Assembly: GCA_949710005.1 (NCBI GenBank)
Contig: OX453276.1
Location: forward strand, 7,296,377 to 7,360,376
Length of the DNA: 64,000 nt
Direction of reading: 5' to 3'
Source: Ricordea florida
Taxonomy: Eukaryota; Cnidaria; Anthozoa; Corallimorpharia; Ricordeidae
In this document: positions 22,555 through 36,700 of the stretch, piece after piece
Position numbering within the stretch: position 1 is the stretch's first letter
How the letters are laid out: each line of letters begins with the position of its first letter
Program-made: the position numbers and the translations under genes
The notes under the pieces: generated by a model
Seen by the model: the letters and a program-made list of their open reading frames with translations, nothing else
Database searches by the model: none
What the model was told of the DNA's origin: nothing

Positions 22555-23549
22555 AGGGATGAATTCCATCCGCAGGGAAAACAATGGTTTGTCGAGTTTG
22601 AAGCATGAATGTAGCGAAGGATATTTAAGCAATCCCTGCACGGAAAAAAGTTAAGCATAGAACGTTAGAATTAGGAATAAAAAACGTTTGGACGTAGAGT
22701 TGTTTTTAATACACTCCCAAACTATATAATTTCGCGATTGCTATGGTGTCACACTGCTTTGATTGGCTGAGGCCTGGGTGCCACTTTATCGAACCAATCA
22801 AAAGTAAACCAAAACCAACTATGACAAGCTCGCACGCGTTTTCGCGCACTTTTTGTTCATGCGCCTGCTTTTGTTTTGATAGGTTCACCGGTATGTAAGC
22901 AGCTTTTCTTTTTGGTCGTATACCAGAAGACATTAAAGCACGTCTCAGACGTCTTAGACGACTAGTATAAATCAAGAGAAAATGAGGTAAGAGAACGCAT
23001 CTTCCATACTGAGTTCTCTTATTCTGATAAGGGGGCAGAATCTATTTTTATGTCAGGAAACTAATTTAAATGACCAATGGCTGATGTCCTTCTCATCGCT
23101 TGGTTGTAATTTCAATGCACCATGTGGAAACCGCGCAGCCATGGAACGAGATATAAATAGGTTCCGCGCTAAAAATAGATTCTGTCCCCTTATCACATCA
23201 GACGGGGTTGTGTTCTCCCTCCTCATTTTCTCTTGTATAAATACGGGTAAAAAGGTGGACGCATTAAACTTTGGACGAATTAAACGTCTCAAGTTGCGTG
23301 CGTCTAAACGACGCTGTTAACAAACGTCTTAGTCGTCTGAGGCGTCTAAGCCGTCTAGTGTATAGACGAGACGCACCAAACTGGAACGCACTTAGCAATG
23401 AAGGGCACATGCGATCAAGGCTCTTTACAGAAACAAAATGGCGGCTGCAAGGATAGGAAAGAAGCTGCCTAAGGTTGGCATGAGAAAGTGGACTGACGAG
23501 GAGTTGAAGTGAAGTGCGTCCCTTATTTATATTATTATTTATATTTCGC

Positions 23550-23640
23550 TCCGACGAAGGGCTAACGCTCGAAACGTCAGCACCTCCTTTTTACCTTACG
23601 GTGGTATAACTTACTTAATCAACTCGTTTGATTTACCCAT
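23550..23640 (+). repeat. Dispersed CGAAACGTCAGC repeat, copy 1
   Basis: GGGCTAACGCTCGAAACGTC followed by TTACCTTACGGTGGTATAAC. Related copies lie at 51340-51460 and 58215-58365, where both palindromic halves are seen. Confidence 0.75.
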
Positions 23641-24671
23641 TTCCTTATTTATATTAGTTGCACTTACGGCCAGCTGTTTAGTGTGTCTAGACGTCTTAGA
23701 TATCTTCTAGTATAAATACCGCCAATGTCCCCGACAGTCATGGATTATTAATTTTAAGGCGCTGTTTAATGGATGCAACTTCATCCGAGATTACTGAATG
23801 GAAACAAGGCCGGACAAAGATTCGCAGCACTGGAACGAGTGACCATATGATTCCAACATAGTGGATCGTGTGAAATATAAGCTTACCTCCGATATGCTCT
23901 ATTCCAGCGATCAATGAATGCCAGCATAGAAAACAGAGGAAAATGCAAGTTAAAATTGTCGACAAAACTAGCTTGATGCCATAATATAGACAAGATCACG
24001 ATCAGTTAATATCATATCGCACGGGCGGATCCAGGATTTTTGCTGGGAGAGATGCATCTCTAAGGAATGACGTAGCTGAAGGGTGACGGAAACAAATTTT
24101 AAAGGCGAACAACTAAGAAGCAATCTCATTACATCAATAAACCAAAGGGTTTTTCGGGCAGAATACTAAGCCACAGGTCATCTCTATGGGCAGGGGATGC
24201 GCACCTTCTGCACCCACCCCCTCCCCTCAGATCCGCCTCTGTATCGATACTGTACTGAAACAGAATTTTTGTTTTTCTCCTCAGTAAGGAAAAATTAGGA
24301 AACAGAGAAAAAGTGGAAGTTCTAAAACTCCAGGAGATATTTCCCAAATGATTGTCGGTTGACTTGACTTGAAACGTGTAAGTCAGTGCCTTTGAATGTC
24401 TTTAAGCCACAACTTGTCCACAGGAATTTTCAAGAACACCATGCATCCACTACTAAGAAACATAACTCCTGGATCCGCCGTCCCACCCAGTTGACGAATC
24501 CGAAATGAAAACGTGTGCAACAGCAGGAGCCTGGCAACAGTTAGGAATCCGAATATCCTTTGGTACAAACGTCATGAAATATCCACTTTGTAACGTTATT
24601 TGTAAAATGCCGTACAGTTTTCCACCTATCTGTAGCCGGTCGTAGAGAGGTTCTATATGTGTTTCACTCAC

Positions 24672-24782
24672 CTGGGCAACCTGCTTGATGTGGTCCCGCC
24701 GCTGGTGTCTTTCCATCGGGACAGCAGCCGTATGTCGTTGTTGCGCATGCGTTAGCCACAGCGTATGCAAGCGTGGTGGGTG
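24672..24782 (-). CDS. EGF gene exon 14: papilin-type cysteine cassette
   Basis: Bounded by a cctttag acceptor and a CCCAG/gtgagt donor, 111 nt, phase 1 at both ends. It reads [15 protein letters not shown] and then GPHQAGC, matching the YGCCPDG...GP..GC cassette of papilin/lacunin-like matrix proteins. It follows EGF exon 13 in correct phase. Confidence 0.7.
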
Positions 24783-27700
24783 CTAAAGGAATCAAAACAA
24801 TAAAAAATTTTCACATAGTATATCTGTAGCTAACTAAAAATTTTAACCTTGAGCTCCTAACAGTTAACTTACCAGATTCGCCAAAAAATGCCCAATTGGA
24901 AATTTGTGCATAAAATTCTTGGTCAAAAAGGTGGAAGGTAAATGCTGTCACTACTTCCACGGTTTTCGTTCGCTTGTGTAGAAAAAAGGGCCTCATTTGC
25001 ATTACCGACATGGAAACTGTACAGAGACCCCCTGGCTTAAGTTTGGCATCCCATGATGGGTTACTAGTGAACAGGTAAATAGGGCCGCACAGACTAAACT
25101 TGAGTTTAGAAGGCGCATTAAAACATATTTTGGCCTGCCTTTGGGGGTGATTATAGTCACTTAAGAAAAGTTGAGTTCTACTGTGCTGTAGTGCCCTGTG
25201 CTAACACTGAAGGAAAAGAAAAGGTTTAACATTCTGATGCAACAGCTCAAACACGAGATTAAATGTTTCATCACGGATGAATACCGAGAAGAGTGCTTAA
25301 AATACGACGTGCAGCGGAGTGTTTTTGGTCGAAATTCGAGGTGCTTGATATGCGATGAAACACACGTATCACGTACTGGATATAGCTTCTCTAATGAAGT
25401 TATTTTGAAAGAGAAATTAACGATGCCAAAACGAGCCGTGTTTCATCAGATATCCAAACACGTCACGATTCTTGATTTCCTTTGTCCTTCTCTTGTGTAG
25501 TATTGATGAGTTTGAGATGTGCTAACAGAGATTCATACTTTCGCAGTTGATTCCCGTCCAGTGCATGGGACAATGACACTCGTAGGACGCCCCTTTGGCA
25601 ATACACACTCCGCCATGTTCACATGGGCTGGGATGGCAGTGGTCTTCGTCTGGAATGAAATTCAATGAAAGGACATTAGATTCTACTGAGAAAAAAAAAT
25701 TGACCAAGGAAACGCTTTACCGCGTTCAATTTTTTTTACTGACAAGAGAATTCGTCCGCCTTACGACTTGCAAAACGTAATGTTTTCTTATGTATTAATT
25801 GTAATGCGTATTTAAAACATATACGCATGGAATTTGCGCAAAACAAATCCTGAACAAATTTATAATTATTATTAATTTGTCACTGTACAATGTATAAATT
25901 GTCTAATCTAAAGGAGCAGCATTTGTTATGTACTCTATTTCGACTCTGCAGCTGAAAGGGTTAACCTCTCTATGGATTGTCAAGGCATGCTTTAGAAATG
26001 TTTCATTTATATTTTTTACACTTTATGTGTAAGGCTTGGTTTTAGAATTTATGGAATTGGCTTTGAGCTGGCTCTTTTTTTTTCAGGGAGATAGGATACA
26101 ATCTTGCTCCAGATTCTGAATAAAAATTGCCCTGTATGTTGACAAATAAACTTTTACACAAAAAAAAAACGTCATTATAGGAAAGAAGAAATGGTAAACG
26201 TGCAGCGTGCAACGATCGAGTTGCAGGAGGTTGCTAAGCACGAAAGAAGCATGATAGATGCTCACGGCGCAGCCGAGAGCAACTCTAGCTTCTTGAGTGC
26301 TCAGCAAACCTCTCAAGTGCGTCCATAACTCGATGGTTGCACAGCTGTTGCGTTTACCATTTCTTTTATAACATAAGACTTCACAACTACACAATTTGAC
26401 GTCATCATGCAACCCATGGGCAAATGGATCGCGCGTATTAATCAATCACAGTGTGCGCTTTCCCAAAGCTATGTATAAATCTACTACCGTTCTATCACAA
26501 ATGCTGCGCTCTGATTGGCTACGCTACCCACTATCTATTTTGTGATAGATAGTGAGTAACGTAACAGTGTGCCCTTGCTAACAAAATGGCGGCCGCTTCT
26601 TCACGTTTTCGAAGTGTCCGTCAAGAAGATTTAGACAGTTTACTGGTCGAGGCTGTTCCAGAAAAGACAAAGTTTGAACTACTAGGAGATTTATACTAAA
26701 ACAATTAGATTATTCGTTCTCGATTTCTATCGCGTGATAGTTGACTCGGGTTGCGCCCTCGTCAGCTATCAAGCGATAGAAATCTCGAGCTCATAATCTA
26801 AGAAGGTATAAATATGCGGGGTTAGGACAAAAAACTAGTTTTTCACCAGTTTTTCGCCAGTTTTTCAATATTTAACCAAGAATTTAACCAAGAATTTACC
26901 AAAACATCGTCAAACCATCGCCAAACTGACAACAACCCGCTACCAACCCGCTACCAACCCGCTACCAACCTGCTAACAAACCATTGATAAACCGTCGCCA
27001 ACCCGACGCCAAACCATCACCAACCCGCTGCCAATCCGTTGCCAAGCTGTCATAAAGATTTAACCAAACCATCGCCAAACTGTCTATTTAACCGACATCG
27101 CACCTAAGACAAAAAACGATTTCAAGATTTTTGTAAATAAAAATGATTTTAGAATGAAATAAATTGATATTTAAAAGAAGAAAATTATTATACAAAATGG
27201 AACAATTGAAAGACGTTGAATTAAAACAAATTGTAAAAGAATTGCGTATACCAGGTAGAACAGGTATGAGAAAGGCGCAAAAAATTGAAGCGTTGCGAGA
27301 AATGGGAATAAATACAAATGAAGATTTGGAAAATTATAGACAAAGACAAAGACAAAGACAAAATACGCCACCACCAATGCCAGGAACACCGCCCGGCTCA
27401 CCAGATCTTTATAGACCAGGAACTCCACCAGGTCCGCCCCCACCAAACCAACCCACAATAAATATTAATAAATCTAAATCAAAAAGACCTCCCCCGCCTA
27501 AACCAACACGTCCACCACCTCCTATTCCAACAAAACCTAAAAAACAAGTAATAAAAAATGAATTGGTTAAAAATACAAAACAAACTCCTTTATTAGGAAA
27601 TGTATTAAATAAGTTTTGGGATTTTGTAAAACCATATATACCTGAAAAAGTAAAAAATAAAACAGAAGAACTAGCTAAAAAATTTATAGAAAGATATAAA

Positions 27701-30700
27701 ACAGTAAATGAAACCCGCCCCGCGAAAAATAAATCAAAACAAATAAAACCTAAAACAAAACCAACTAAATCTGCTTCAAAAAATGATAGGGGTTATGAGA
27801 AGGAGGGAGCAAGACTAAAAATAAAGCAAGTGATTAAAAATACTGATCAACAAATAGAAGAAACTGATAAAGATTATAAACCTATGGAAATAGAAACAGC
27901 TTTTAGAGGATTTATGAAAACTTATAGGATTAATGGAAAAAGAGGCGAAGGTGAAAGGATGTTTATTAGAAATATTAAGCAAAAAGTTATTGAATTTATT
28001 AATAAACAAAATAAGCCATTTAAGATAAAATTTATATTAACTTGTAAGTTTATAAAAAAGTCTTTATTAATAGTTCGAATTGATGAAACAGAAGGTTATT
28101 TTCATTCAGAGGAAGAAATTATTACAGAATCAACCAATTTCTCAAATTTGTATAATGAAATGATAGATTGTATTCTTGAGAAATTTGAGAAATTCAAGAA
28201 GAATAAATCAGGATGGAAATTTGATAGCGTTGAATATTTTGATATACATTTAGATCCATTTGAACCTCTTGCTGCTAGTTCATATATTCCTACACCAGAA
28301 ATATTAGCAAATAGAAAGGCGACTATAAATCCTAAAAATATTTCAGATGAAGAATGTTTTAAGTGGGCAATAATGGTATATATAATGAAATATATTTACA
28401 AAAAAGATGTTCATCCAGAGAGAATAACTAAAGAAATGGTGGAATTATCTAAGCAATTAAACTTTGATGGGATTGAGTTTCCATTTAAATTAAAAGATGT
28501 TGATAAGTTTGAAAAGCAAAATCCAGAATATAGGATTAACATACATGGTTTTGGTAAAATAAGAGATGATGAATTTTATAGTAAAGAGATGGTTTATCCT
28601 TTACATATAAGTAAGAAAGAAACTGGAACTTTAATTGAATTACTTTTAATATCTAATGAGGAAGGAAAAAACCATTATATTTTCATAAACGATTTTAATA
28701 AACTTGTTTCATCTCAAGTCGAAAAAAACAAACATAACCGGAAAATTTGTCGCAGATGTTACAACCATTTCCCAACAGAATTTTCATTAAATGAACACAT
28801 GGAAAGTTGTACTAAATATGGAGCAGTTAAGACTATTTTACCAAAAAATGAAGATGGCAGTCCAGTGTTTATTGAATTTAATGAATTCTTCAAAAAAATG
28901 AGAGTGCCAGTTGTTATATATTCTGACTTTGAATGTTATACATATAAATTATCCAAATATCAACAAGATAAAGAAAATTCTTTTACAGAAAAATATCAGA
29001 AACATATACCATCCGGCTACTGCTTTGTAATAAAGTGTGTTGATGATATATTATTTGATCCTATTATTGTGAAATACACTGCTAAATCGCCAGATGAAGA
29101 TATAGGAAAAATTTTTACAGATAAATTAGAGGAAAAAATTAAGGAAGTTTATAATAATTATATCAAGCCAAATAGCAAAAAATTTTATTATTATGATAAG
29201 AAGAATATGTTAGAAATGGATAAAAAAGATTATGAAAATGCAACTCATTGCCATATATGTGAGAAAAAACTAGGAGAAGATAAGGTAATAGACCACTGTC
29301 ATCTTACAGGAAAGTATAGAGGCGCGGCACATAATGAATGTAATTTAAATTATAAAATCCCAAAGTTCTTCCCAGTATTTTTCCACAATCTATCAGGATA
29401 TGATTCACATCTTTTTGTAAAGAGTCTTGGTATAACAGAAGGAAAAATAGAATGCATTCCTAATAATGAGGAAAAATATATTTCTTTTACAAAGGAGATT
29501 GTGGTTGACGAATTTATTGATAGAAAAACACAAAAGTTAAAACCAGTAAAGAGAAAAATAAGATTCTTAGATTCTTTTAAATTTATGCAAACCAGTCTTA
29601 ACAGTTTAGTTGAAAATCTAACAAAATGTGGAAATTGTGAGGCTTGTAAACCAGGAGATTGTATTAAGAGATATATAGAAGATGGAAAAATTATTCATTA
29701 TAAGGGAGATGATAGATGTGGAAAATGTAAGAATTGTATTTTATCTGAAAGTAAGTGTATTTCACCAATGGATAATAAATTAAAAATAATGAAAAGATTT
29801 TATGAAGGTGAAAAATTAAAGTTATTGTTGAGAAAGGGTGTATATCCATATGATTATTTTGACAGCATTGATAAATTAAATGAAACCAAACTTCCACCAA
29901 AAGATTCATTCTATTCAACACTAAACGATGAAAATATATCAGATAATGATTATAATCATGCACAAAATGTTTGGAAAACTTTCAATATGGAAACTATGAG
30001 GAATTATCATGATCTTTATCTTGAGACTGATGTACTACTTTTAGCAGATGTGTTTGAAAACTTTAGGGATGTTTGTCAAAAGAATTATGGATTAGATCCT
30101 GCACACTATTATACATCGCCCGGACTAGCTTTTAGTGCAACAAAAAAGTTAACTAAAGTTAGATTAGAGTTAATAAATGATGTTGACATGTTACATATGT
30201 TTGAGGGTGGAGTGCGCGGAGGTGTGGCTCAGATCTCAAATAGATATGCAAAAGCTAATAACCCATACATGAAAAAATTTAATCCTAAAGATCTAATAAA
30301 ATATATTATTTATCTAGACGCAAATAACTTATATGGCGGAGCAATGAGTCAACCACTGCCAACACATGGTTTCAAATGGATGAAAGAAGAAGAGCTTAAA
30401 AACTGGAAAAATATTCCCTGTAAACTTGTGGTTGATTTGGTTTATCCCCATAACCTACATGATTTACATAATGATTACCCGCTTGCACCAGAGAGACTTT
30501 TAGTTAATAAGTCTGAGAAATTGATACCAAACCTAAACAATAAGGAAAAGTATATAGTTCATCATGAAACACTAAAACTTTATGAAAGTCTTGGATTGAA
30601 AATAACAAAGATTCATAAAGGTATTAAATTCAAAGAGTCGGATTGGTTGAAACCATACATTGAATTGAATACTAAATTGAGAGCACAAGCGAAAAACGAC

Positions 30701-33700
30701 TTTGAAAAAGATTTCTTCAAGTTAATGAATAACTCTGTATTTGGTAAAACTATGGAAAACATTAGAAATAGAGTTGATGTTAGATTGGCTACAAATGAAA
30801 AAGATGCAATAAAATTAGCAACAAAACCAAACTTTCATCATCGAACTATATTTAATGAAAATCTGGTTGCTATTTATATGAAGAAAAAACAGATAGTATT
30901 CAATAAGCCTGTTTATTTAGGCACGTGTATTCTAGATTTGAGTAAAAAAGTAATGTATGATTTTCATTATAATTATATCAAACAAAAATATGGTGAAAAA
31001 GCTGAATTACTTATGACAGACACTGATTCTCTTGTATATAAAATAGAAACTCCAGATTTCTTCAAAGATATTAGTCTAGATGTTAGGGATAAGTTTGACA
31101 CAAGCAACTTTCCTAAAAACCATAAATCTGGTATAGAGACTGGTGTAAATAAAAAAGTTATAAATATGTTCAAAGATGAAGCTGGTGGAAAACAGATAAA
31201 AGAATTTGTTGGCCTAAGACCAAAGCTATACTCTATATTAATGGATGAAGGTAAAGAAGAAAAGAAATGTAAGGGAATGAAGAAGTCAGTTGTAAAAAAT
31301 AAAATAAAGCATGAAGATTATAATAGATGTTTAAAAAGCGGCGAAGAAAAATACATGCAGATGAAAGTAATTAGAAGCAGATTACATGATGTTTATAGTG
31401 AAACAGTTAATAAAGTAGCTTTATCCGCTAATGATGATAAGAGAATAATTAAAGAAGATGGAATACATACTTTTGCAATCGGCCATTATCTTACTAAAAC
31501 ATAATCTGGCGGTAACTCGGTGTCATAAGGAACAACCTGTAATTCCTCCCTTACAAAACCCCGACTAGGACCATCAATTAAATAATATAAAACCGGCTGA
31601 TTAGGCGAAATCACACTTCTTGAAATATTATAAATTTTTATACTCCAAATAGGATCTGTAGCTCGCCTTTTTTCACCACCTTCTAGTTCGCCAGGAGATA
31701 ATAAATATCTAACTTTAACGCTAGGAGGTAATCTAACCTCACCAGGGCCAACAACTCGTTGGTAATTTTTAGTTTCAATATCAACCTCTTTCAGTTTTAT
31801 AGCCTTATCAGGTTCTTTACCAGTTATTCTAGTTGGCGTATTATTCAAAGTTTTTATAATACCAGGTAATCGTTTCACCCATACTCTAGATCTTTCATCA
31901 CTTATCATTTCTTGAGCGTATTGATGACTAAATAATCTTTCCCCTAATATTTTGTTTGCGTTTTCTACAAATGTTTGGGCTCTATGATTTCCAGCTTCAC
32001 TTCTCTGAATTTTAACATTATGATAATTCATAAGTTTTGTAACTTCGCCCATAAATTCTTTTCCAGGATCAACCATTAATGTTTTAGGATATTTTAACTT
32101 TCTAGAATATATTTTCTCAAATGCTTTTGAAATTTCTAAGCTTTCTTTTGTGGTTAATGGTTCAGCATCTTTATATCTAGAAGAAACATCAACCACAACT
32201 AATGAATATTTATATGTTTTTCTTCCAACTCTATCATGTGGTAAAAATAATAAATCTGCTTGGTGAATCTGATTTGGTTTATCCACAGTCCAATGCGGTC
32301 TAGGTATATATTTTGGAGCTGGAAGATAGATTTGCCATATTGCTTGTTTCTGAAGCCATTGTTTTGCTACATTTTCACTTACTTTTGACTTCTCAGATAA
32401 TTTAGGAATTGCAGAATATCCTTTCCAATATCCCTCAGTTGAATAATATATTTTTGAAAGTATCTTTTCGCTACTCATTTAAAAATTAACAAAAGCATCT
32501 TATAAATTAAAATGGAGGAAGAAAAAATAATTTTTTCAAGATATCAAATTAACATTATGAAAAAAATTATCATTAAAAAAATTCTAGATATGGAAGATGG
32601 TGATGATATTTTTAATGTTTTAATTTTAATTCCTGAAGCTAGAGAAAAATTATTAAAACATATTAACAAATTAGAGCAAAGGGGTTTAAAGACTGGCTAA
32701 AGTATCTTATAAATTACAATGACGTCTGAAAAAATTAATCCAAACAGAATTCCAAAAGAACCATTTGGTTTGAAAGCTGAATCAACATTGAATAGAATTA
32801 CTCTAAATCCATCCACAGCCAGCCCCGGAGAAACATTATACATAAACATTCCAAAACTTTCTGAGAATTTGGTTATTGTACCTGGAAGCGTATCTCTTCT
32901 ATTTGATTTAGTTGTTGAGGGACATGCAAATAATACGGTTGTTAATAATTTAGCAAGTAATCTTGTAACCAGATTAAAAGTTCTTTTTGGAGGTGAAACA
33001 TTACAAGATACGCAAAGATATGATCTATTTCAAACATATCGCGATTTATTTTTAACCGAAGAAGGACGAGAAGATAAATTAAAACAAGGTATTTCTTCTC
33101 TAAATATTAGAAAACTTAGAACAAAAGCCGGTGATGCAAAAACACAAGATGTAAAAGAAGTTGCTCTCGCTAATGTTCACGGTTCAAAGTATAGAATACC
33201 AATAAATCACCCTATTTTAAACGATCATGGCGTTTTTTATCCAAAAGCATTAGAAAATCATTTAATATTTGAGATTACGCTTGCACCAATTAGTAATATT
33301 CTTATTTATTCTGATACAACAAAAACACCATCATATTCAATCAAAAACTTAGAGTTAGAATATTCTTCAATTTCAAGCGAATACTTAGCTCGTGAAGCGC
33401 AATCAACATATCAAGTTGGTAAAGGATTCTTTTATGAAAATATTACTTTACACAAAACTTTTACATTTTCCATAGGCGGCGATGGTGTTATTAATCAACA
33501 TATTAATTTACCAAGAAGATCAATGACTGGAATATTATGTTTGTTTTTATTACCACAAGCAGCAGGATCAAGGGATTCCGAAAATTTTTATAATCCTGGC
33601 ATATCTTCTGTTAATATTGATGTTGATGGCGTTCCAAATCGAATATACTCTAGAGGGATGATTCCATCAGATCTTTGGGAATCCGTGAAAAAACGATTCC

Positions 33701-36700
33701 GACCAACGGGAGGAACTAATAGAGATGATGGTTTACAAATTTCATTGAAAGAAAAGGATTTTTATGCTGATAAGTTTGCTCTTTGGGTTGATACGAGAAC
33801 TCACCCTGATAATGATATTCATGGTGGAGGATTAGCTCTAAATAATACACATGATGGCGTAAAAATAGAAATTAAAAGGAAACAAAGTGGTTCAGGAACA
33901 ATAACTTGTTATATGTTTGTTGTGGCTGATGCAATGATGGAGATTATGAATTCAAGTTTAAGATCAATTAAGTATTGACCGAACATAGTGAGGGAAGAAC
34001 CTAACTTAAAAACCTTTAGTTATGATACAAAAAATCATGGAAGAACTGCGAGAAAAATTACCATTCCATTGTATTATAACTGGACCAACAAATTGTGGGA
34101 AAACAAAGTACTTAATTGAACAACTCCGAGGACCTTTCAGAAAAATTTTTGATTACATTGTTTTAATTTGTCCAACTTATTATAAAAATAAAACATATCA
34201 TAATTTTGCTCGAGGAGATAAACGTTTCTTTGTATTATCACCCGATGCCAGCAACATTGATGAGATTAATGATTTATTAACTGATTGTCAAACTTTATTT
34301 TCTGGAACAAATACACTAATAATTTTAGATGATTGCGCTGTTTCTAATGATCTGAAGAAAAGATCAAATAAGTTTATAGATTTAGCATTTTCCGGAAGGC
34401 ATCATGGTTTATCAGTTTGGGTTCTAACTCAACAATTAACATCTATAGCAAAACCATTTAGAGAAAATGCGGCCTGCGTTGTTACATTCCATAATCCATC
34501 GCAGAAAGGTATGAAAATGTTTTTTGAAGATTATGGGGGAGATATGGATTATGAATCATTTAAAAAATTTACTCAATTATTAAAAACTGAAAAATATTCT
34601 AGACTTTGTTTATCTTTACGATATCCATTTAATTGCTATTTAGAGATTCCTGAAGTGATTTAAAAAAGATGTCAAACGTTGAAGATTACATTGAAGAAAA
34701 ATCAGACCGACCTCAGGGAGGATCGGGAAAAGATTTTGTAAATGATAATGATGAACTTGAAATAAAACAAGAATCTCTCGCAATTCTAGCCGCTCTAGGA
34801 ACGACAAAGGAATATTTGGGAGTTGAAATGAGTTTGGGCGATATAAAAAAATTATCAGAAAAAGATGTAGAAAAATATTATAATCGTTATCAAGCAGTAA
34901 TGGGAAAGAAAATTAATGGAGGGTTGGTGGATTCATCCCTACAATTAGTTTCTAAAATTATTTCATATTTAGTCCCGGTTGATGATATAGAATCTCTTTG
35001 TAATGATTTGAAGAAGGATGATTTAGTTAATCGCGAACTAACAAACATTGTAGGACTATTAGCATTAAAAGCAGGAAGACTGGCAGCGCTTGCTAGCGGG
35101 ATATTCCAGGTTGTTAAACACATTAAATTCAACAAAAATCAACAGCCTAATAGTACAATTATAGATGATTCTAACAAAACTGAGCAAGATACTAAGCAAA
35201 ACTATGAAGGTGTTGATACTGTAAACTAAGCATATCTAAAGACTTATTTTTGATATCTAAATAATAATGTCTGAACAAACTGAAGGAGGAAAAGAAGCTG
35301 TTGAGCAAATTACTAGAGAACCGCCTAAAGAAGTTAATTCATCAAAAACTAAAGAAAAAGATCCAAAAAAAGTTGCAGCGGGCAGAAAATTAGCGGAATA
35401 TAATAAAAAAGCAAAAGAAGCATTGGCTAGGGAGACTAAACGTAACGCGGAGCAAATGAAAAGGGAAGAAGAACAAGACCATAAGGGTCGTGGAGCAAAT
35501 GAAAATACAGAAAATGAATCTAATAAAGCTTGGCTGCCAGAATTATCTTTCACAACTGTTTTATCAATTGTTGGAATAGGATTTACAGCATTTGATATGT
35601 TTATGAGATATTACAAAAATAGAATACCTGATTTATCTCAAGTTCCTCAAATACAACAACAACCAATCTCTCAAACATCAAAAATACCACAACCCCTAGA
35701 TCGTCCAAAAATTGGAATGATGTAAACCTTAAAGGGGTCTAAAGGTTTCTTACTGATACAGTAAAAAATCATGTCAAACGAAAACAAACTTGTGAAAACT
35801 GTTACTGATTCTGCAGTACTTATCGGATTAGGAGCTGGAGTTGGGTATGTGGCTAAAAAAGTAATGAAAGAATCGTTTTTGAACGATCCATCTTCAAGTA
35901 TTACAAATTATGCAAAATGGGTGGTTGTATTGTCTGGAAGTATGTATCTAAAAACATATTTAGAGGATCAAAAGATTTTACCGGCCTAAAGGGGAGTAAA
36001 CGCAAATTAAATAATAATGGCACTTGCATCAATAGCAATGATGGTTGGAGGAGCAATATTAAACTCAACAGCATTTGTTGGTGGATCATATTTAGCAAAA
36101 TATTTATCTGGAAAAAATGTTGATACAGAAAAAATAAGACACGATAAAGCAATGGAAAAATATCAAAGAGATTACGCAGAATATCAAGAAAAAAGACAAA
36201 AATATATTGATTGGAAAATGAAGAAAAAAGATGAAAAATATCAAGCATCAAAAAATATTTCAACTACAAATCAATCTTTTGAATTATATAGTCAAATGCA
36301 AGAACCAAAATTTTCAGATTATTATAGACCAAGCGGTGATCAAAAGAATAGTGAAATGTTATATGTTGGAGGAGGAATGTTGGCGTTGGGTTATGCGGTT
36401 AGTAAATTATTTTAAATAACATTATTTTTTGTTATGTAACTATTAATAAGTTATATAACATAATTCTATTTATTATTGAGTTTACATAAGGCTTCCAGTA
36501 TCTGAATCTTCTTCTTGTTGTTGTTCCATAAAATCAGAATATGATTTACAATCAGAAACAATTACTTCAGGATCATATTTTGGTTTTAGCAATTTTTTAA
36601 TTTCAATTTTGGGTTCTATATGAGCTTCATAAAGTTTTACCTGAAGAGAAATTATTTTTGCACCAATAAATATTGAATCAATTTTGATTGCACATTCAGC

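Larger units (their letters stand above)
21896..24671. other. AT-rich DNA downstream of the EGF gene exons
   Basis: No exon of the EGF gene was recognised here, though the gene must continue beyond 24672. It holds a GTCTTAG/CTAAGAC-rich repeat pair (about 22930-22975 and 23275-23375), and a copy of the CGAAACGTCAGC repeat at 23550-23640. A 75-codon hydrophobic frame on the minus strand (23965-23738) lacks an ATG; I do not call it. Confidence 0.4.
25650..26795. other. Intron 12 of the EGF gene, left of the virus
   Basis: Holds the palindromic repeat at 26190-26475, a fragment of a Crypton-like first exon at 26586-26699, and an inverted repeat of CGATTTCTATCGCG-like sequence (about 26715-26785) right before the virus. 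Confidence 0.6.

Noticed and set aside
23738..23965. Hydrophobic minus-strand frame as a signal peptide exon
   Set aside because: No ATG in frame before it and no supporting downstream exon, although a good donor (GGAG/gtaagc) follows.
24453..24671. Extension of exon 14 past its donor
   Set aside because: The frame that carries the cassette is different; a strong gtgagt donor ends the exon at 24672.
26939..26972. Evenly spaced 11-bp repeats resembling a CRISPR array
   Set aside because: Units are directly adjacent with no spacers and lie in a viral terminal repeat of a eukaryotic genome.
27164..27196. Longer N-terminus for the polymerase
   Set aside because: The extension starts at TTG and lies in the terminal repeat; the ATG at 27197 is the first ATG of the frame and is shared with the right-end gene.
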